24,613 bases of DNA from Rhodocyclaceae bacterium. GTDB taxonomy: Bacteria > Pseudomonadota > Gammaproteobacteria > Burkholderiales > Rhodocyclaceae. Of the stretch, positions 7,418-15,245 are shown in pieces (position 1 is the first letter of the stretch; the number at the start of each line of letters is the position of its first letter). The notes under the pieces were generated by a model that made no database searches, had not been told where the DNA came from, and saw only the letters and a list, made by a program, of their open reading frames with translations. Made by a program: the position numbers and the translations under genes. Where the stretch lies: positions 1 through 24,613 of the forward strand of contig JANYAW010000361.1 in NCBI GenBank assembly GCA_025361105.1, in the 5' to 3' direction.

Positions 7418-7699
7418 ATGACGGCGTGGCATCAGCACCAACTGGCAAATTCCTTGCGATTGGTGCTTTACAGCCGCAGCTACTGTCACCTCTGCTGGGA
7501 CATGCTCACCGCGCTCGAAATATTGCGCGGTGAGTTTGATTTTTTGCTGACGGTAATCGACGTGGATGCAAATCCAAAGATCGACCAGAAGTTTGATGAA
7601 CTGGTTCCGGTGCTGACCGACTCGAATGGAACTGAGTTATGTCACTACCATCTGGATGAACCCAAAGTTCGTGCCTATTTACAAGGCCAAGCGCAGTGA
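7418..7699 (+). CDS. DUF836 glutaredoxin-like protein
   Basis: A small thioredoxin-fold protein of 93 residues with SRSYCHLCWDM (CxxC at residues 23-26), IDVDANP and VPVLTDSNG, the order beta-CxxC-helix-beta-cisPro expected for glutaredoxin family PF05768. The redox partner is unknown. It lies between mucD and lepA, its usual place in betaproteobacteria. Codons 2-9 (TAWHQHQL) come from a dispersed repeat copy read on the opposite strand to the GAGDTPS frame, and no clear ribosome binding site precedes the ATG. A start at TTG 7454, TTG 7460 or GTG 7463, just before VLYSRSYC, would give the usual compact N-terminus and is a serious alternative. Confidence 0.85.
   Translation: MTAWHQHQLANSLRLVLYSRSYCHLCWDMLTALEILRGEFDFLLTVIDVDANPKIDQKFDELVPVLTDSNGTELCHYHLDEPKVRAYLQGQAQ
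7420..7444 (-). repeat. Dispersed repeat, copy 3 (glutaredoxin 5' end)
   Basis: It lies in reverse orientation and matches at 23 of 25 positions. It begins on the G of the predicted ATG, so it supplies codons 2-9 of the glutaredoxin gene or its leader, if translation starts downstream. The outer lead-in (AATTTGC on the minus strand) is also conserved. Confidence 0.88.
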
Positions 7700-7810
7700 T
7701 TTCGGCTAAAATCATCGCCCTTAGTTCAACACTTGCATTGACAATTTTAGGGCGCTGATCCAGCACCTTTTTAGTGGTCTTCGCGCCACCGAGCAGCCAC
7801 CGGCCATCCC

Positions 7811-9601
7811 ATGGATCACATCCGTAATTTTTCTATCATTGCCCACATTGACCACGGCAAATCGACCCTCGCTGACCGCATCATTCAGCGCTGCGGCGGC
7901 TTGTCGGATCGTGAAATGGAAGCGCAAGTGCTCGACTCGATGGATTTGGAGCGCGAGCGCGGCATCACCATCAAAGCACAAACAGCGGCACTGAGCTACG
8001 TCGCCAAGAATGGCGAAACCTATAACTTGAACTTAATCGATACCCCTGGGCACGTCGACTTCTCGTATGAGGTCAGCCGTTCACTCTCGGCTTGTGAAGG
8101 CGCGCTATTGGTGGTTGATGCCTCGCAAGGTGTGGAAGCGCAGACAGTGGCCAATTGCTATACCGCGTTGGAGCTCGGTGTTGATGTTGTGCCGGTGTTG
8201 AACAAAATGGATTTGCCACAGGCCGATCCCGACAATGCCAAACAAGAAATCGAAGACGTGATCGGTATCGACGCTTCTGAGGCGATTCCATGTTCAGCCA
8301 AAACTGGCATGGGTATTGACGATATTTTGGAAGCCGTGATAGCACGTATTCCTGCCCCAAAGGGGCGACCTGATGCGCCATTAAAGGCGCTCATCATCGA
8401 TTCATGGTTCGACAATTATGTTGGCGTAGTGATGCTGGTACGTGTGGTGGACGGCGAACTTAGAGCAAAAGAAAAACTGCTCTTGATGGCCAGTGGCAGC
8501 ACGCATCTATGTGAAGAAGTTGGTGTCTTTACGCCCAAGGCTGTGGCGCGTGATGTGCTGCGCGCCGGGCAAGTCGGCTACATTATTTCCGGTATCAAAG
8601 AACTCAAAGCCGCGAAAGTCGGCGATACCGTCACCGCTGTCGAGCGTCGTGCCAGTGAGGCTTTGCCGGGGTTCAAGGAAATCAAACCGCAAGTCTTTGC
8701 CGGGCTGTATCCAGTTGAATCAAACCAATACGACACTTTGCGCGATGCGCTGGAAAAACTTCATTTGAACGATGCGTCCTTGCAATACGAGCCAGAAGTT
8801 TCGCAAGCTTTGGGCTTTGGTTTTCGCTGCGGTTTCCTTGGGCTGTTGCACATGGAGATTGTGCAGGAACGGCTAGAGCGCGAGTTTGATCAAAACTTAA
8901 TCACTACCGCGCCGACCGTGGTGTACCAAGTGCGCTTGCGTGATGGCACGGAAATATTGATTGAGAATCCAGCCAAATTGCCGGAGCTGCAAAAAATTGA
9001 AGAGATACGCGAGCCGATTATTACCTCGGTGATTTTCGTGCCGCAAGATTATCTTGGCGCTGTGATTACTTTGTGTGAGCAAAAGCGCGGCAGCCAAGTC
9101 AATCTGGCCTACCACGGAAGACAAGTGCAGGTGACTTATGACATGCCTATGGCTGAAGTGGTGATGGATTTTTTCGACAAACTCAAATCCGTCTCGCGTG
9201 GTTATGCATCCTTGGACTACGACTTCAAAGAGTATCGCGCGGCCGACGTGGTCAAGCTAGACATTCTGATTAATACTGAAAAAGTCGACGCCTTGTCACT
9301 CATTGTTCATCGCGGCAACGCGGCATATCGCGGTCGCGAATTGGCTGCCAAGATGCGCGAATTGATTCCCCGCCAAATGTACGATGTGGCGATTCAAGCA
9401 GCGATTGGTTCGACTATTGTCTCGCGCGAAAACGTCAAAGCAATGCGCAAAGATGTGTTGGCGAAATGTTATGGCGGCGATATTTCACGCAAGAAAAAAT
9501 TGTTGGAAAAACAAAAGGCCGGCAAGAAACGAATGAAGCAGGTTGGACGAATCGAGATTCCGCAAGAGGCCTTTCTGGCAGTGCTGAGGGTAGGAAAATA
9601 A
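7811..9601 (+). CDS. lepA: Elongation factor 4 (LepA)
   Basis: Ribosome-associated GTPase of the EF-G family. The length is 596 residues (599 in E. coli). G motifs in order: AHIDHGKST (11-19), ERGITIKAQ, DTPGHVDF, NKMDLP and SAKTG; the LepA-specific C-terminal domain ends in KKLLEKQKAGKKRMKQVG. A TTGACA sits at 7738-7743 in the 111-bp gap before the gene but no -10 is visible 16-18 bases further on; TAAAAT at about 7706-7711 is another candidate. The lepB ATG follows the stop codon directly, so the two are almost certainly cotranscribed. Confidence 0.97.
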   Translation: MDHIRNFSIIAHIDHGKSTLADRIIQRCGGLSDREMEAQVLDSMDLERERGITIKAQTAALSYVAKNGETYNLNLIDTPGHVDFSYEVSRSLSACEGALLVVDASQGVEAQTVANCYTALELGVDVVPVLNKMDLPQADPDNAKQEIEDVIGIDASEAIPCSAKTGMGIDDILEAVIARIPAPKGRPDAPLKALIIDSWFDNYVGVVMLVRVVDGELRAKEKLLLMASGSTHLCEEVGVFTPKAVARDVLRAGQVGYIISGIKELKAAKVGDTVTAVERRASEALPGFKEIKPQVFAGLYPVESNQYDTLRDALEKLHLNDASLQYEPEVSQALGFGFRCGFLGLLHMEIVQERLEREFDQNLITTAPTVVYQVRLRDGTEILIENPAKLPELQKIEEIREPIITSVIFVPQDYLGAVITLCEQKRGSQVNLAYHGRQVQVTYDMPMAEVVMDFFDKLKSVSRGYASLDYDFKEYRAADVVKLDILINTEKVDALSLIVHRGNAAYRGRELAAKMRELIPRQMYDVAIQAAIGSTIVSRENVKAMRKDVLAKCYGGDISRKKKLLEKQKAGKKRMKQVGRIEIPQEAFLAVLRVGK

Positions 9602-10429
9602 ATGAAAACAGTCTTTGAAGTTTTTGGCAACATGGGCTTGAACCTAGCGCTGATTTTGTTCGTGCTTAGCTTGACTACCGGGATCGCATGGGCGGCTGAC
9701 GTTTTATGGTTCGCCAAGCGGCGACCAGCAGGCGCGAACGATCCGTGGTGGGTGGAATATTTTGCGAGCTTCTTCCCAGTATTTTTGGCGGTATTTTTTC
9801 TGCGCTCGTTTTTGGTTGAGCCATTTCGGATTCCTTCCGGTTCGATGATTCCAACTTTGCTGGTGGGCGATTTCATCGTCGTCAACAAGTACACTTATGG
9901 CATTCGTCTGCCAGTGATTAACAAGAAAATCATCGACGTGAACTCGCCGCAACGGGGTGAAGTGATGGTGTTTCGCTACCCACCTGATCCGACGCAGGAC
10001 TACATCAAACGGGTGGTTGGTTTGCCCGGCGACAAGCTGTTGTATCGTAATAAGCGCTTGACGATCAACGGGCAAGAAATTAGCCAAGTGAAAACTGATG
10101 ACTACCAAGATCCGAATCGACTACTGTTCACGCCGCAGTTCAATGAGACACTTGGTGGTATCGAGCACCACATTCTGATTCAGCCAGAATCACCGTCTTT
10201 CGTGAGTCAAATTGGCGATTTTCCGTATCGCGAAAATTGCACTTACAATGCAGAAGGTGTCGAATGCGTGGTTCCGGCTGGGCATTATTTCATGATGGGC
10301 GATAACCGCGATAACTCGGCGGACAGCCGTTTTTGGGGCTTTGTTCCCGAGGAGAATATTGTGGGTAAGGCTGTGTGGATTTGGCTAAATTTCAGCAACA
10401 TGAAACGATTCGGTTCGTTGAACAAATGA
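9602..10429 (+). CDS. lepB: Signal peptidase I
   Basis: Inner-membrane serine protease that removes signal peptides from secreted proteins. It has 275 residues, with two transmembrane helices (about 12-38 and 55-72) and a periplasmic catalytic domain. The nucleophile is Ser81 in IPSGSMIPTLLVGD, and the general base is Lys136 in DYIKRVVGLPGD; the conserved box MGDNRDNSADSRFWGFVP is near the C-terminus. It is shorter than the E. coli protein (324) because loops are smaller, which is usual in betaproteobacteria. It begins directly after lepA. Confidence 0.96.
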   Translation: MKTVFEVFGNMGLNLALILFVLSLTTGIAWAADVLWFAKRRPAGANDPWWVEYFASFFPVFLAVFFLRSFLVEPFRIPSGSMIPTLLVGDFIVVNKYTYGIRLPVINKKIIDVNSPQRGEVMVFRYPPDPTQDYIKRVVGLPGDKLLYRNKRLTINGQEISQVKTDDYQDPNRLLFTPQFNETLGGIEHHILIQPESPSFVSQIGDFPYRENCTYNAEGVECVVPAGHYFMMGDNRDNSADSRFWGFVPEENIVGKAVWIWLNFSNMKRFGSLNK

Positions 10430-10443
10430 ACGGGGAGCAAAAA

Positions 10444-10803
10444 ATGAAATATCAGCGCGGCGTGAGCTTGAATGGATTGATGTTTGTAGCGGTCATATTC
10501 GGACTGCTGGCTTTGGGCACGATGAAAGTGGCACCTGAGTTGATTGAATTTGGTCAGATTAAAAAAGCGGTTGTTGCCACCGCAGCCGATCCGGCGCTCA
10601 AAGACGCGAGCGTCGCAAAAATTCGCGATGCTTATGGAAAATATGCAGAGATTGACAACATTAAACGCGTCGGTCCGAACGATCTTGAAGTCACCAAAGA
10701 TGGCTCAGATATTGTTATCAGTTTTGCTTACACCAGCAAAATCCCGCTGTTCTCTTACGTCAGCTTGGTGTTTGATTTTGAGGGCAACAGTAAAGAGAAA
10801 TGA
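10444..10803 (+). CDS. DUF4845 family membrane protein
   Basis: A 119-residue protein with one N-terminal hydrophobic helix (residues about 8-24, after a KYQRG start) and a soluble tail. The N-terminus resembles a pilin-like leader (QRGVSLNGLMFVAVIFGLLA), but the place between lepB and rnc and the DNIKRVGPNDLEV and VSLVFDFEG patterns fit DUF4845, found at this locus in many betaproteobacteria and gammaproteobacteria. Its function is not known to me. ATG 10444 is chosen for the GGGGAG 6 bases upstream; a longer frame overlapping lepB is rejected. The stop overlaps the rnc start as ATGA. Confidence 0.82.
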   Translation: MKYQRGVSLNGLMFVAVIFGLLALGTMKVAPELIEFGQIKKAVVATAADPALKDASVAKIRDAYGKYAEIDNIKRVGPNDLEVTKDGSDIVISFAYTSKIPLFSYVSLVFDFEGNSKEK

Positions 10804-11465
10804 AGTTATCGCGGCTGACGGCTGCACTCGGCTATGAGTTCCGTGACGTTCGCTTGCTCGAGCAAGCGTTAACGCATCGAAGTTTCGGTGCGCCAAACAA
10901 CGAACGCTTGGAGTTTCTAGGCGACTCGGTGCTCAATTGTGCGGTCTCGAGTGCGCTCTACGCGCGATTCGACAAACTCCAGGAAGGCGATTTATCGCGC
11001 TGGCGCGCGGGGATTGTGCGCCAAGAATCGCTTGCCGTAATAGCCAATTCGATTGCGCTTGGCGACTACCTTAAACTGGGTGACGGCGAACAAAAAAACG
11101 GTGGGCGGCAGCGGCCTTCGATAGTTGCCGATGCGCTTGAAGCAGTATTTGGTGCGGTGTTTGTAGATGCTGGATTTGATACGGCAAGTCGTGTGATTAA
11201 TACACTTGTTCAGCCTGCATTGGATGGCATTGTTCCAAATGAATCAGGCAAAGATGCCAAGACACAACTTCAGGAAGTCTTGCAAGCACGCGGCTTGGCG
11301 CTGCCACATTACGAATTGGTGGCGACACGAGGTGCGGCGCATGAGCAGGAATTTCAGGTGGAGTGCCAGGTTTCCGGACTGAATATTAGAACTATCGGTT
11401 TGGGTCGTAGTCGTCGGGTGGCCGAACAGCGCGCCGCTAAATCGGCCGTTGAGGAGTTGAAATAA
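10800..11465 (+). CDS. rnc: Ribonuclease III
   Basis: Endonuclease for double-stranded RNA that processes rRNA precursors and some mRNAs. It has 221 residues (226 in E. coli). The catalytic signature RLEFLGDSVLN gives Glu38 and Asp42; the second metal-binding pair is Asp111 and Glu114 in DALEAVFGAVF. The double-stranded RNA-binding domain runs from DAKTQLQEVLQ to the end (RVAEQRAAKSAVEEL). It overlaps the preceding gene by 4 bases and era by one base (TAATG). RNase III commonly regulates its own operon through a leader stem, but none is obvious here because the gene starts inside its neighbour. Confidence 0.96.
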   Translation: MKLSRLTAALGYEFRDVRLLEQALTHRSFGAPNNERLEFLGDSVLNCAVSSALYARFDKLQEGDLSRWRAGIVRQESLAVIANSIALGDYLKLGDGEQKNGGRQRPSIVADALEAVFGAVFVDAGFDTASRVINTLVQPALDGIVPNESGKDAKTQLQEVLQARGLALPHYELVATRGAAHEQEFQVECQVSGLNIRTIGLGRSRRVAEQRAAKSAVEELK

Positions 11466-12361
11466 TGCCTACCGAACTCCCAACTTTTCGCACTGGATTT
11501 GTGGCGATTGTTGGTCGGCCGAACGTGGGTAAATCGACGTTAACCAATCGCCTGGTCGGCGCGAAAGTCAGCATTACATCGAAGAAAGCACAGACCACGC
11601 GCCATCGAATTCACGGCATCTTGACGACGGATACAGCGCAGCTGATTTTTGTTGATACTCCAGGTTTTCAGAAGAAGCATTTGAATGCGCTCAACCGCGC
11701 AATGAATCGCAACGTGTCCAGCGCTTTGATCGATGTCAGTGTGATTGTCTTGGTGGTCGAAGCGGGACGCTGGGGGCAGGGTGAAAATGATCTGTTGGCG
11801 ATGTTGCCTGATGACGCCCCGGTGATTTTGGCTATCAACAAAATTGATCGACTCAAAGACAAAGGCGAACTGTTGCCGTTCATTGCCCAAGCTGCAATGC
11901 TGCGTGATTTCGCAGCGATTTACCCGCTCTCGGCGGAAAAAGGTGATGGCTGTGATGCCCTGATAATAGGGGCGAGCGTGCATCTGCCCGAAGCGCCTGC
12001 GATTTTTGACGCCGACGATTTCACCGATCGTCCCGAGCGATTTTTGGCGGCCGAAATGCTGCGTGAAAAATTATTTCGCAATTTGGGTGAAGAGCTACCT
12101 TACGGCATTGCCGTCGAGATTGAAAAATTTGAAATGGAAGGTGATTTGCGTCGCATCCATGCTGCCATCGTTGTCGACAAAGCGGGGCACAAATCCATCG
12201 TCATTGGCAAAAAGGGTGAGCAGTTAAAACGCATATCGACCGATGCACGCAAAAGTATGGAGTCATTGTTTGGTGGCCGCGTCTGGCTGGAAACTTGGGT
12301 CAAGGTCAAGAGTGGTTGGGCGGACGATCAGCGCGCGCTGAAGAGTCTGGGCTACGAATAG
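11465..12361 (+). CDS. era: GTPase Era
   Basis: Essential GTPase that binds 16S rRNA and helps assemble the 30S subunit. It has 298 residues (301 in E. coli). The GTPase domain has GRPNVGKST (17-25), DTPGF and NKID; the C-terminal KH domain has VIGKKGEQLKRIS and ends SLGYE. The start codon shares its A with the rnc stop (TAATG), so translation is coupled. The rnc-era-recO order is widely conserved. Confidence 0.97.
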   Translation: MPTELPTFRTGFVAIVGRPNVGKSTLTNRLVGAKVSITSKKAQTTRHRIHGILTTDTAQLIFVDTPGFQKKHLNALNRAMNRNVSSALIDVSVIVLVVEAGRWGQGENDLLAMLPDDAPVILAINKIDRLKDKGELLPFIAQAAMLRDFAAIYPLSAEKGDGCDALIIGASVHLPEAPAIFDADDFTDRPERFLAAEMLREKLFRNLGEELPYGIAVEIEKFEMEGDLRRIHAAIVVDKAGHKSIVIGKKGEQLKRISTDARKSMESLFGGRVWLETWVKVKSGWADDQRALKSLGYE

Positions 12362-12379
12362 TCGTTGCGGATAAATGCG

Positions 12380-13108
12380 ATGGCGCGCGCGCGGATTGAC
12401 GGGCAAATGGCCTTTGTGCTGCACGCACATCCGTTTAGCGAAACCAGTTTGGTGGTCGATATTTTTTCGCGCGATTATGGGCGCTTACCCTTGCTCGCAC
12501 GTGGTGCGCGGCGACCACGTTCGTTGATGCGCGGCAACCTGATGGCGTTTGCGCCGCTGGAGTTAGGTTGGTTTGGGGGTGGCGAAGTCAAAACCTTGGC
12601 CAAAGCCGAATGGCTCGGCGGTATGCCATTGTTGTCTGGACGCTGCCTGCTTTTGGGTTACTACCTGAACGAACTCTTGGTCAAACTTTTGCCGCGTGAT
12701 GATGCGCATCCGCAGTTGTTCGATGCCTATTCGGATGCGCTTCGTGCGCTGTCTAACGGTGCTGAAGATGCGCCAGAATTACGCCGCTTTGAACAAGCCT
12801 TGTTGAAAGAGCTGGGCTATGGATTGACGCTTGATGTGGACGCAAAGTCAGGCGACAAAGTACATGCGGATAAGGAATATATCTACTGGATAGAGCGTGG
12901 GCCAGTAGAACACGTCGCTTCGTCAGTTGGTGCTGGTGACACGCCGTCACTTAGTGGCAAAACCCTGCTCGACATGGTTGCCGACGATTACAGTGACGTG
13001 CGCACCCGATTGGAGAGCAAAGGACTAATGCGACAATTGATTGCCCATCATCTGAGCGGCAAGCCCTTGCAATCGCGGCGCGTTTTTATGGAGCTACAAG
13101 AATTGTGA
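12380..13108 (+). CDS. recO: DNA repair protein RecO
   Basis: Recombination mediator that, with RecR, loads RecA on SSB-coated gaps in the RecF pathway. From ATG 12380 it has 242 residues, the same as E. coli RecO; a TTG at 12365 would add five residues. The N-terminal OB fold includes AFVLHAHPFSETSLVVDIF and GRLPLLARGARR; the helical C-terminal domain includes LGYGLTLDVDAKSGD and SGKTLLDMVADD. Residues 182-190 (SVGAGDTPS) are encoded by a perfect copy of the dispersed repeat, set in the variable loop between ERGPV and SGKTLLDM. The conserved blocks on both sides are intact, so the protein is probably functional. The stop overlaps pdxJ. Confidence 0.93.
   Translation: MARARIDGQMAFVLHAHPFSETSLVVDIFSRDYGRLPLLARGARRPRSLMRGNLMAFAPLELGWFGGGEVKTLAKAEWLGGMPLLSGRCLLLGYYLNELLVKLLPRDDAHPQLFDAYSDALRALSNGAEDAPELRRFEQALLKELGYGLTLDVDAKSGDKVHADKEYIYWIERGPVEHVASSVGAGDTPSLSGKTLLDMVADDYSDVRTRLESKGLMRQLIAHHLSGKPLQSRRVFMELQEL
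12924..12948 (+). repeat. Dispersed repeat, copy 4 (in recO)
   Basis: This copy matches the derived core at all 25 positions. It is preceded by TTCGT and followed by ACTTAG. It is read in the VGAGDTPS frame. GTGAC and GTCAC near its right end form a small inverted repeat (12936-12950). Confidence 0.92.
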
Positions 13109-13830
13109 TTGAACTTGGTATCAATATCGATCATGTTGCAACCCTGCGTCAGGCGCGTGGCACAAGCTATCCCGATCCTCTGCGCGCTGCTTTGTTAGCC
13201 GAGGGAGCCGGTGCCGACTTGATTACCCTGCATCTGCGCGAAGACCGGCGGCATATACAGGATAAGGATGTGGAGATTTTGCGCGGGCGAATCGCCACGC
13301 GGATGAATCTTGAAACTGCGGTAACCGATGAGATGGTCGCTGTCGCGCTGCGTATTCAGCCGCATGATGTTTGCCTCGTACCGGAGAAACGTGAGGAGCT
13401 AACGACTGAAGGTGGTTTGGACGTGGCCGGCGGTTTTGATCGTGTACAGAATGCAGTGCAACGCCTCACGGCAGCAGGCATTCGGGTGTCACTGTTCATT
13501 GATGCGGACGAGCGTCAGCTTGATGCTGCGCGAGCCTGTGGTGCCCCAGTGGTAGAGATACATACCGGCGCGTATGCCGAGGCACGAGGCGATGTGGTTT
13601 CGCTTGAATTGGAGCGCATAACGCGAGCGGTGATACATGGAAATCGTTTGGGGCTACGTGTGAACGCAGGGCACGGGCTGCATTTTGACAATGTGCAAGC
13701 TATCGCCAAACTCTCAGGCATCGCCGAACTCAACATTGGTCACGCGATTGTTGCCGAGGCGATTTTCATGGGCTGGCAAAACGCCATTCGCGAAATGAAA
13801 CGACTCATCTCATCGGCGCGCTGCAATTGA
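13105..13830 (+). CDS. pdxJ: Pyridoxine 5'-phosphate synthase
   Basis: Condenses 1-deoxyxylulose 5-phosphate with 3-amino-2-oxopropyl phosphate in the last ring-forming step of DXP-dependent vitamin B6 synthesis. It has 241 residues (243 in E. coli) and is a TIM barrel. Family motifs: GINIDHVATLRQARGT, LHLREDRRHIQD, TRMNLE, VCLVPEKREELTTEGG, GIRVSLFIDAD, NAGHGL and LNIGHAIVAEAIF. It uses a GTG start that overlaps the recO stop (GTGA), so expression depends on coupling to recO. The recO-pdxJ-acpS order is conserved in proteobacteria. Confidence 0.97.
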   Translation: MIELGINIDHVATLRQARGTSYPDPLRAALLAEGAGADLITLHLREDRRHIQDKDVEILRGRIATRMNLETAVTDEMVAVALRIQPHDVCLVPEKREELTTEGGLDVAGGFDRVQNAVQRLTAAGIRVSLFIDADERQLDAARACGAPVVEIHTGAYAEARGDVVSLELERITRAVIHGNRLGLRVNAGHGLHFDNVQAIAKLSGIAELNIGHAIVAEAIFMGWQNAIREMKRLISSARCN

Positions 13831-14201
13831 TTCAAGGTATCGGTACCGACATCGTCGCCGTGCAGCGCATGCGGCACATGCTTGAACGGCATGGTGCGCG
13901 TGCAATGACAAAAATACTTGCGCGAGGTGAGTACGAAGAATGCACATGCGCTCCCGATGCGGCAATATTTTTAGCCAAGCGTTTTGCCGCCAAGGAAGCC
14001 TTGGCTAAGGCGCTAGGATGTGGTCTGCGCGCACCTTTGTTGCTGCCTGCAATAACGATAAAGCATCATGAGTCTGGCCAGCCGTATTTTGAACTCGATG
14101 CCAGTGCGGCGGGCTTGCTTGATGCGCACACCATCGCGCATTTGAGCATCAGCGATGAGCGCGAATTCGCCGTCGCTTTCGTCATATTGGAAAAACTATG
14201 A
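13827..14201 (+). CDS. acpS: Holo-[acyl-carrier-protein] synthase
   Basis: Transfers the 4'-phosphopantetheine group of coenzyme A to acyl carrier protein. It has 124 residues (126 in E. coli). Magnesium and substrate motifs are present: GIGTDIV (Asp8) and KRFAAKEALAKALG (Glu57), then HHESGQPYFEL and HLSISDERE. The start is TTG at 13827, overlapping the pdxJ stop as TTGA; no other start fits the conserved N-terminus. Its stop overlaps the nagZ ATG. Confidence 0.95.
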   Translation: MIQGIGTDIVAVQRMRHMLERHGARAMTKILARGEYEECTCAPDAAIFLAKRFAAKEALAKALGCGLRAPLLLPAITIKHHESGQPYFELDASAAGLLDAHTIAHLSISDEREFAVAFVILEKL

Positions 14202-15229
14202 GCATCCAAAATCTGCCGCTCGGGCCGATGATGATTGATATTGCGGGTCTGACGCTGAGTGATTTAGATATTGAAAGACTGCGCCATCCGCTAGTTGGCG
14301 GGATTATTTTGTTTGCCCGCAATTATGAAAATCCGTCGCAACTTCGCGCTTTATGCGAGTCGATTCACGCGCTGCGAAATCCTGCGTTGCCAATCGCTAT
14401 AGATCATGAAGGTGGCCGCGTACAGCGCTGTCGCGACGGATTTACCCGCTTACCCGCGATGCGGGAGCTTGGGTTGTGGTGGCAAGATGATCCAGCAGCG
14501 GCGACTGAAGGCGCATACGCCATTGGTTATTTGCTGGCGGCAGAGCTACGTCAGTGCGGCGTGGATTTTTCATTCACGCCGGTCTTGGATCTCGAATGGG
14601 GGCGCAGCAGTGTGATTGGTGATCGCGCGTTTCATGCCGATGCTGCGACAGTGACAGAGCTTGCCGGTGCGCTCATCAAGGGTTTGAAAGCGGCTGGGTT
14701 AGGTTGTTGCGGTAAGCATTTCCCCGGGCATGGCTGGGTGGTGGCGGATTCGCATGTGGCGCAGCCGGTTGACGAGCGCAGCTTTGCCGAGCTGGCGCCA
14801 GACATGCTTCCGTATCGCCAATTGGCGCTCGACGCGGTGATGCCGGCACATGTGATATATCCGAAAATCGATTCACGTCCGGCAGGTTTTTCGCCGGTCT
14901 GGCTGGATATTTTGCGTAAAGATATTGGCTTCAATGGTGTAATTTTTAGTGACGATTTGTCGATGGAAGCTGCCAGCGTTGTCGGTGGAAATATTGCGCG
15001 AGTCGAAGCGGCGTGGGCGGCGGGCTGCGACATGTTGCTGGTGTGCAATTCGCCAAATGGCGTGAATGAGTTGCTCTCTGGGTGGCACCCTCCACTCGAT
15101 TCAATTCGTGCGGCGAGAATTGAAAAATTGTCACCGAAAACACCATGGGTAATTGACGAAAATCACTATGCCTTGGGCAAGGCGGCGATTGTGGCACTGG
15201 CCGCACGGCGTCTCCCCAGCACCAACTGA
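14198..15229 (+). CDS. nagZ: Beta-N-acetylhexosaminidase
   Basis: Cytosolic glycoside hydrolase family 3 enzyme that removes N-acetylglucosamine from anhydromuropeptides in peptidoglycan recycling; its product can signal AmpC induction. It has 343 residues (341 in E. coli). Motifs: IDHEGGRVQR, KHFPGHGWVVADSH (catalytic His loop) and FSDDLSMEAA (nucleophile Asp). The last six residues (LPSTN region) and the TGA come from an inverted copy of the dispersed repeat, so the natural C-terminus may have been replaced or slightly altered. It ends 16 bases from the convergent galU stop with no terminator hairpin visible. Confidence 0.95.
   Translation: MSIQNLPLGPMMIDIAGLTLSDLDIERLRHPLVGGIILFARNYENPSQLRALCESIHALRNPALPIAIDHEGGRVQRCRDGFTRLPAMRELGLWWQDDPAAATEGAYAIGYLLAAELRQCGVDFSFTPVLDLEWGRSSVIGDRAFHADAATVTELAGALIKGLKAAGLGCCGKHFPGHGWVVADSHVAQPVDERSFAELAPDMLPYRQLALDAVMPAHVIYPKIDSRPAGFSPVWLDILRKDIGFNGVIFSDDLSMEAASVVGGNIARVEAAWAAGCDMLLVCNSPNGVNELLSGWHPPLDSIRAARIEKLSPKTPWVIDENHYALGKAAIVALAARRLPSTN
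15204..15228 (-). repeat. Dispersed repeat, copy 5 (nagZ 3' end)
   Basis: This reverse-orientation copy matches at 22 of 25 positions and is the most diverged. Read forward it gives RRLPSTN and then the TG of the nagZ stop codon (15227-15229). It sits in the short gap between the convergent genes nagZ and galU. Confidence 0.82.
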
Positions 15230-15245
15230 TGAACAAGCGGGCAGG

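Noticed and set aside
7738..7743. TTGACA as the lepA promoter
   Set aside because: No -10-like hexamer follows at 16-18 bases, so it is mentioned only as weak context.
10375..10443. Upstream start for the DUF4845 gene
   Set aside because: It would overlap lepB in another frame; ATG 10444 has a strong GGGGAG site and begins the membrane helix properly.
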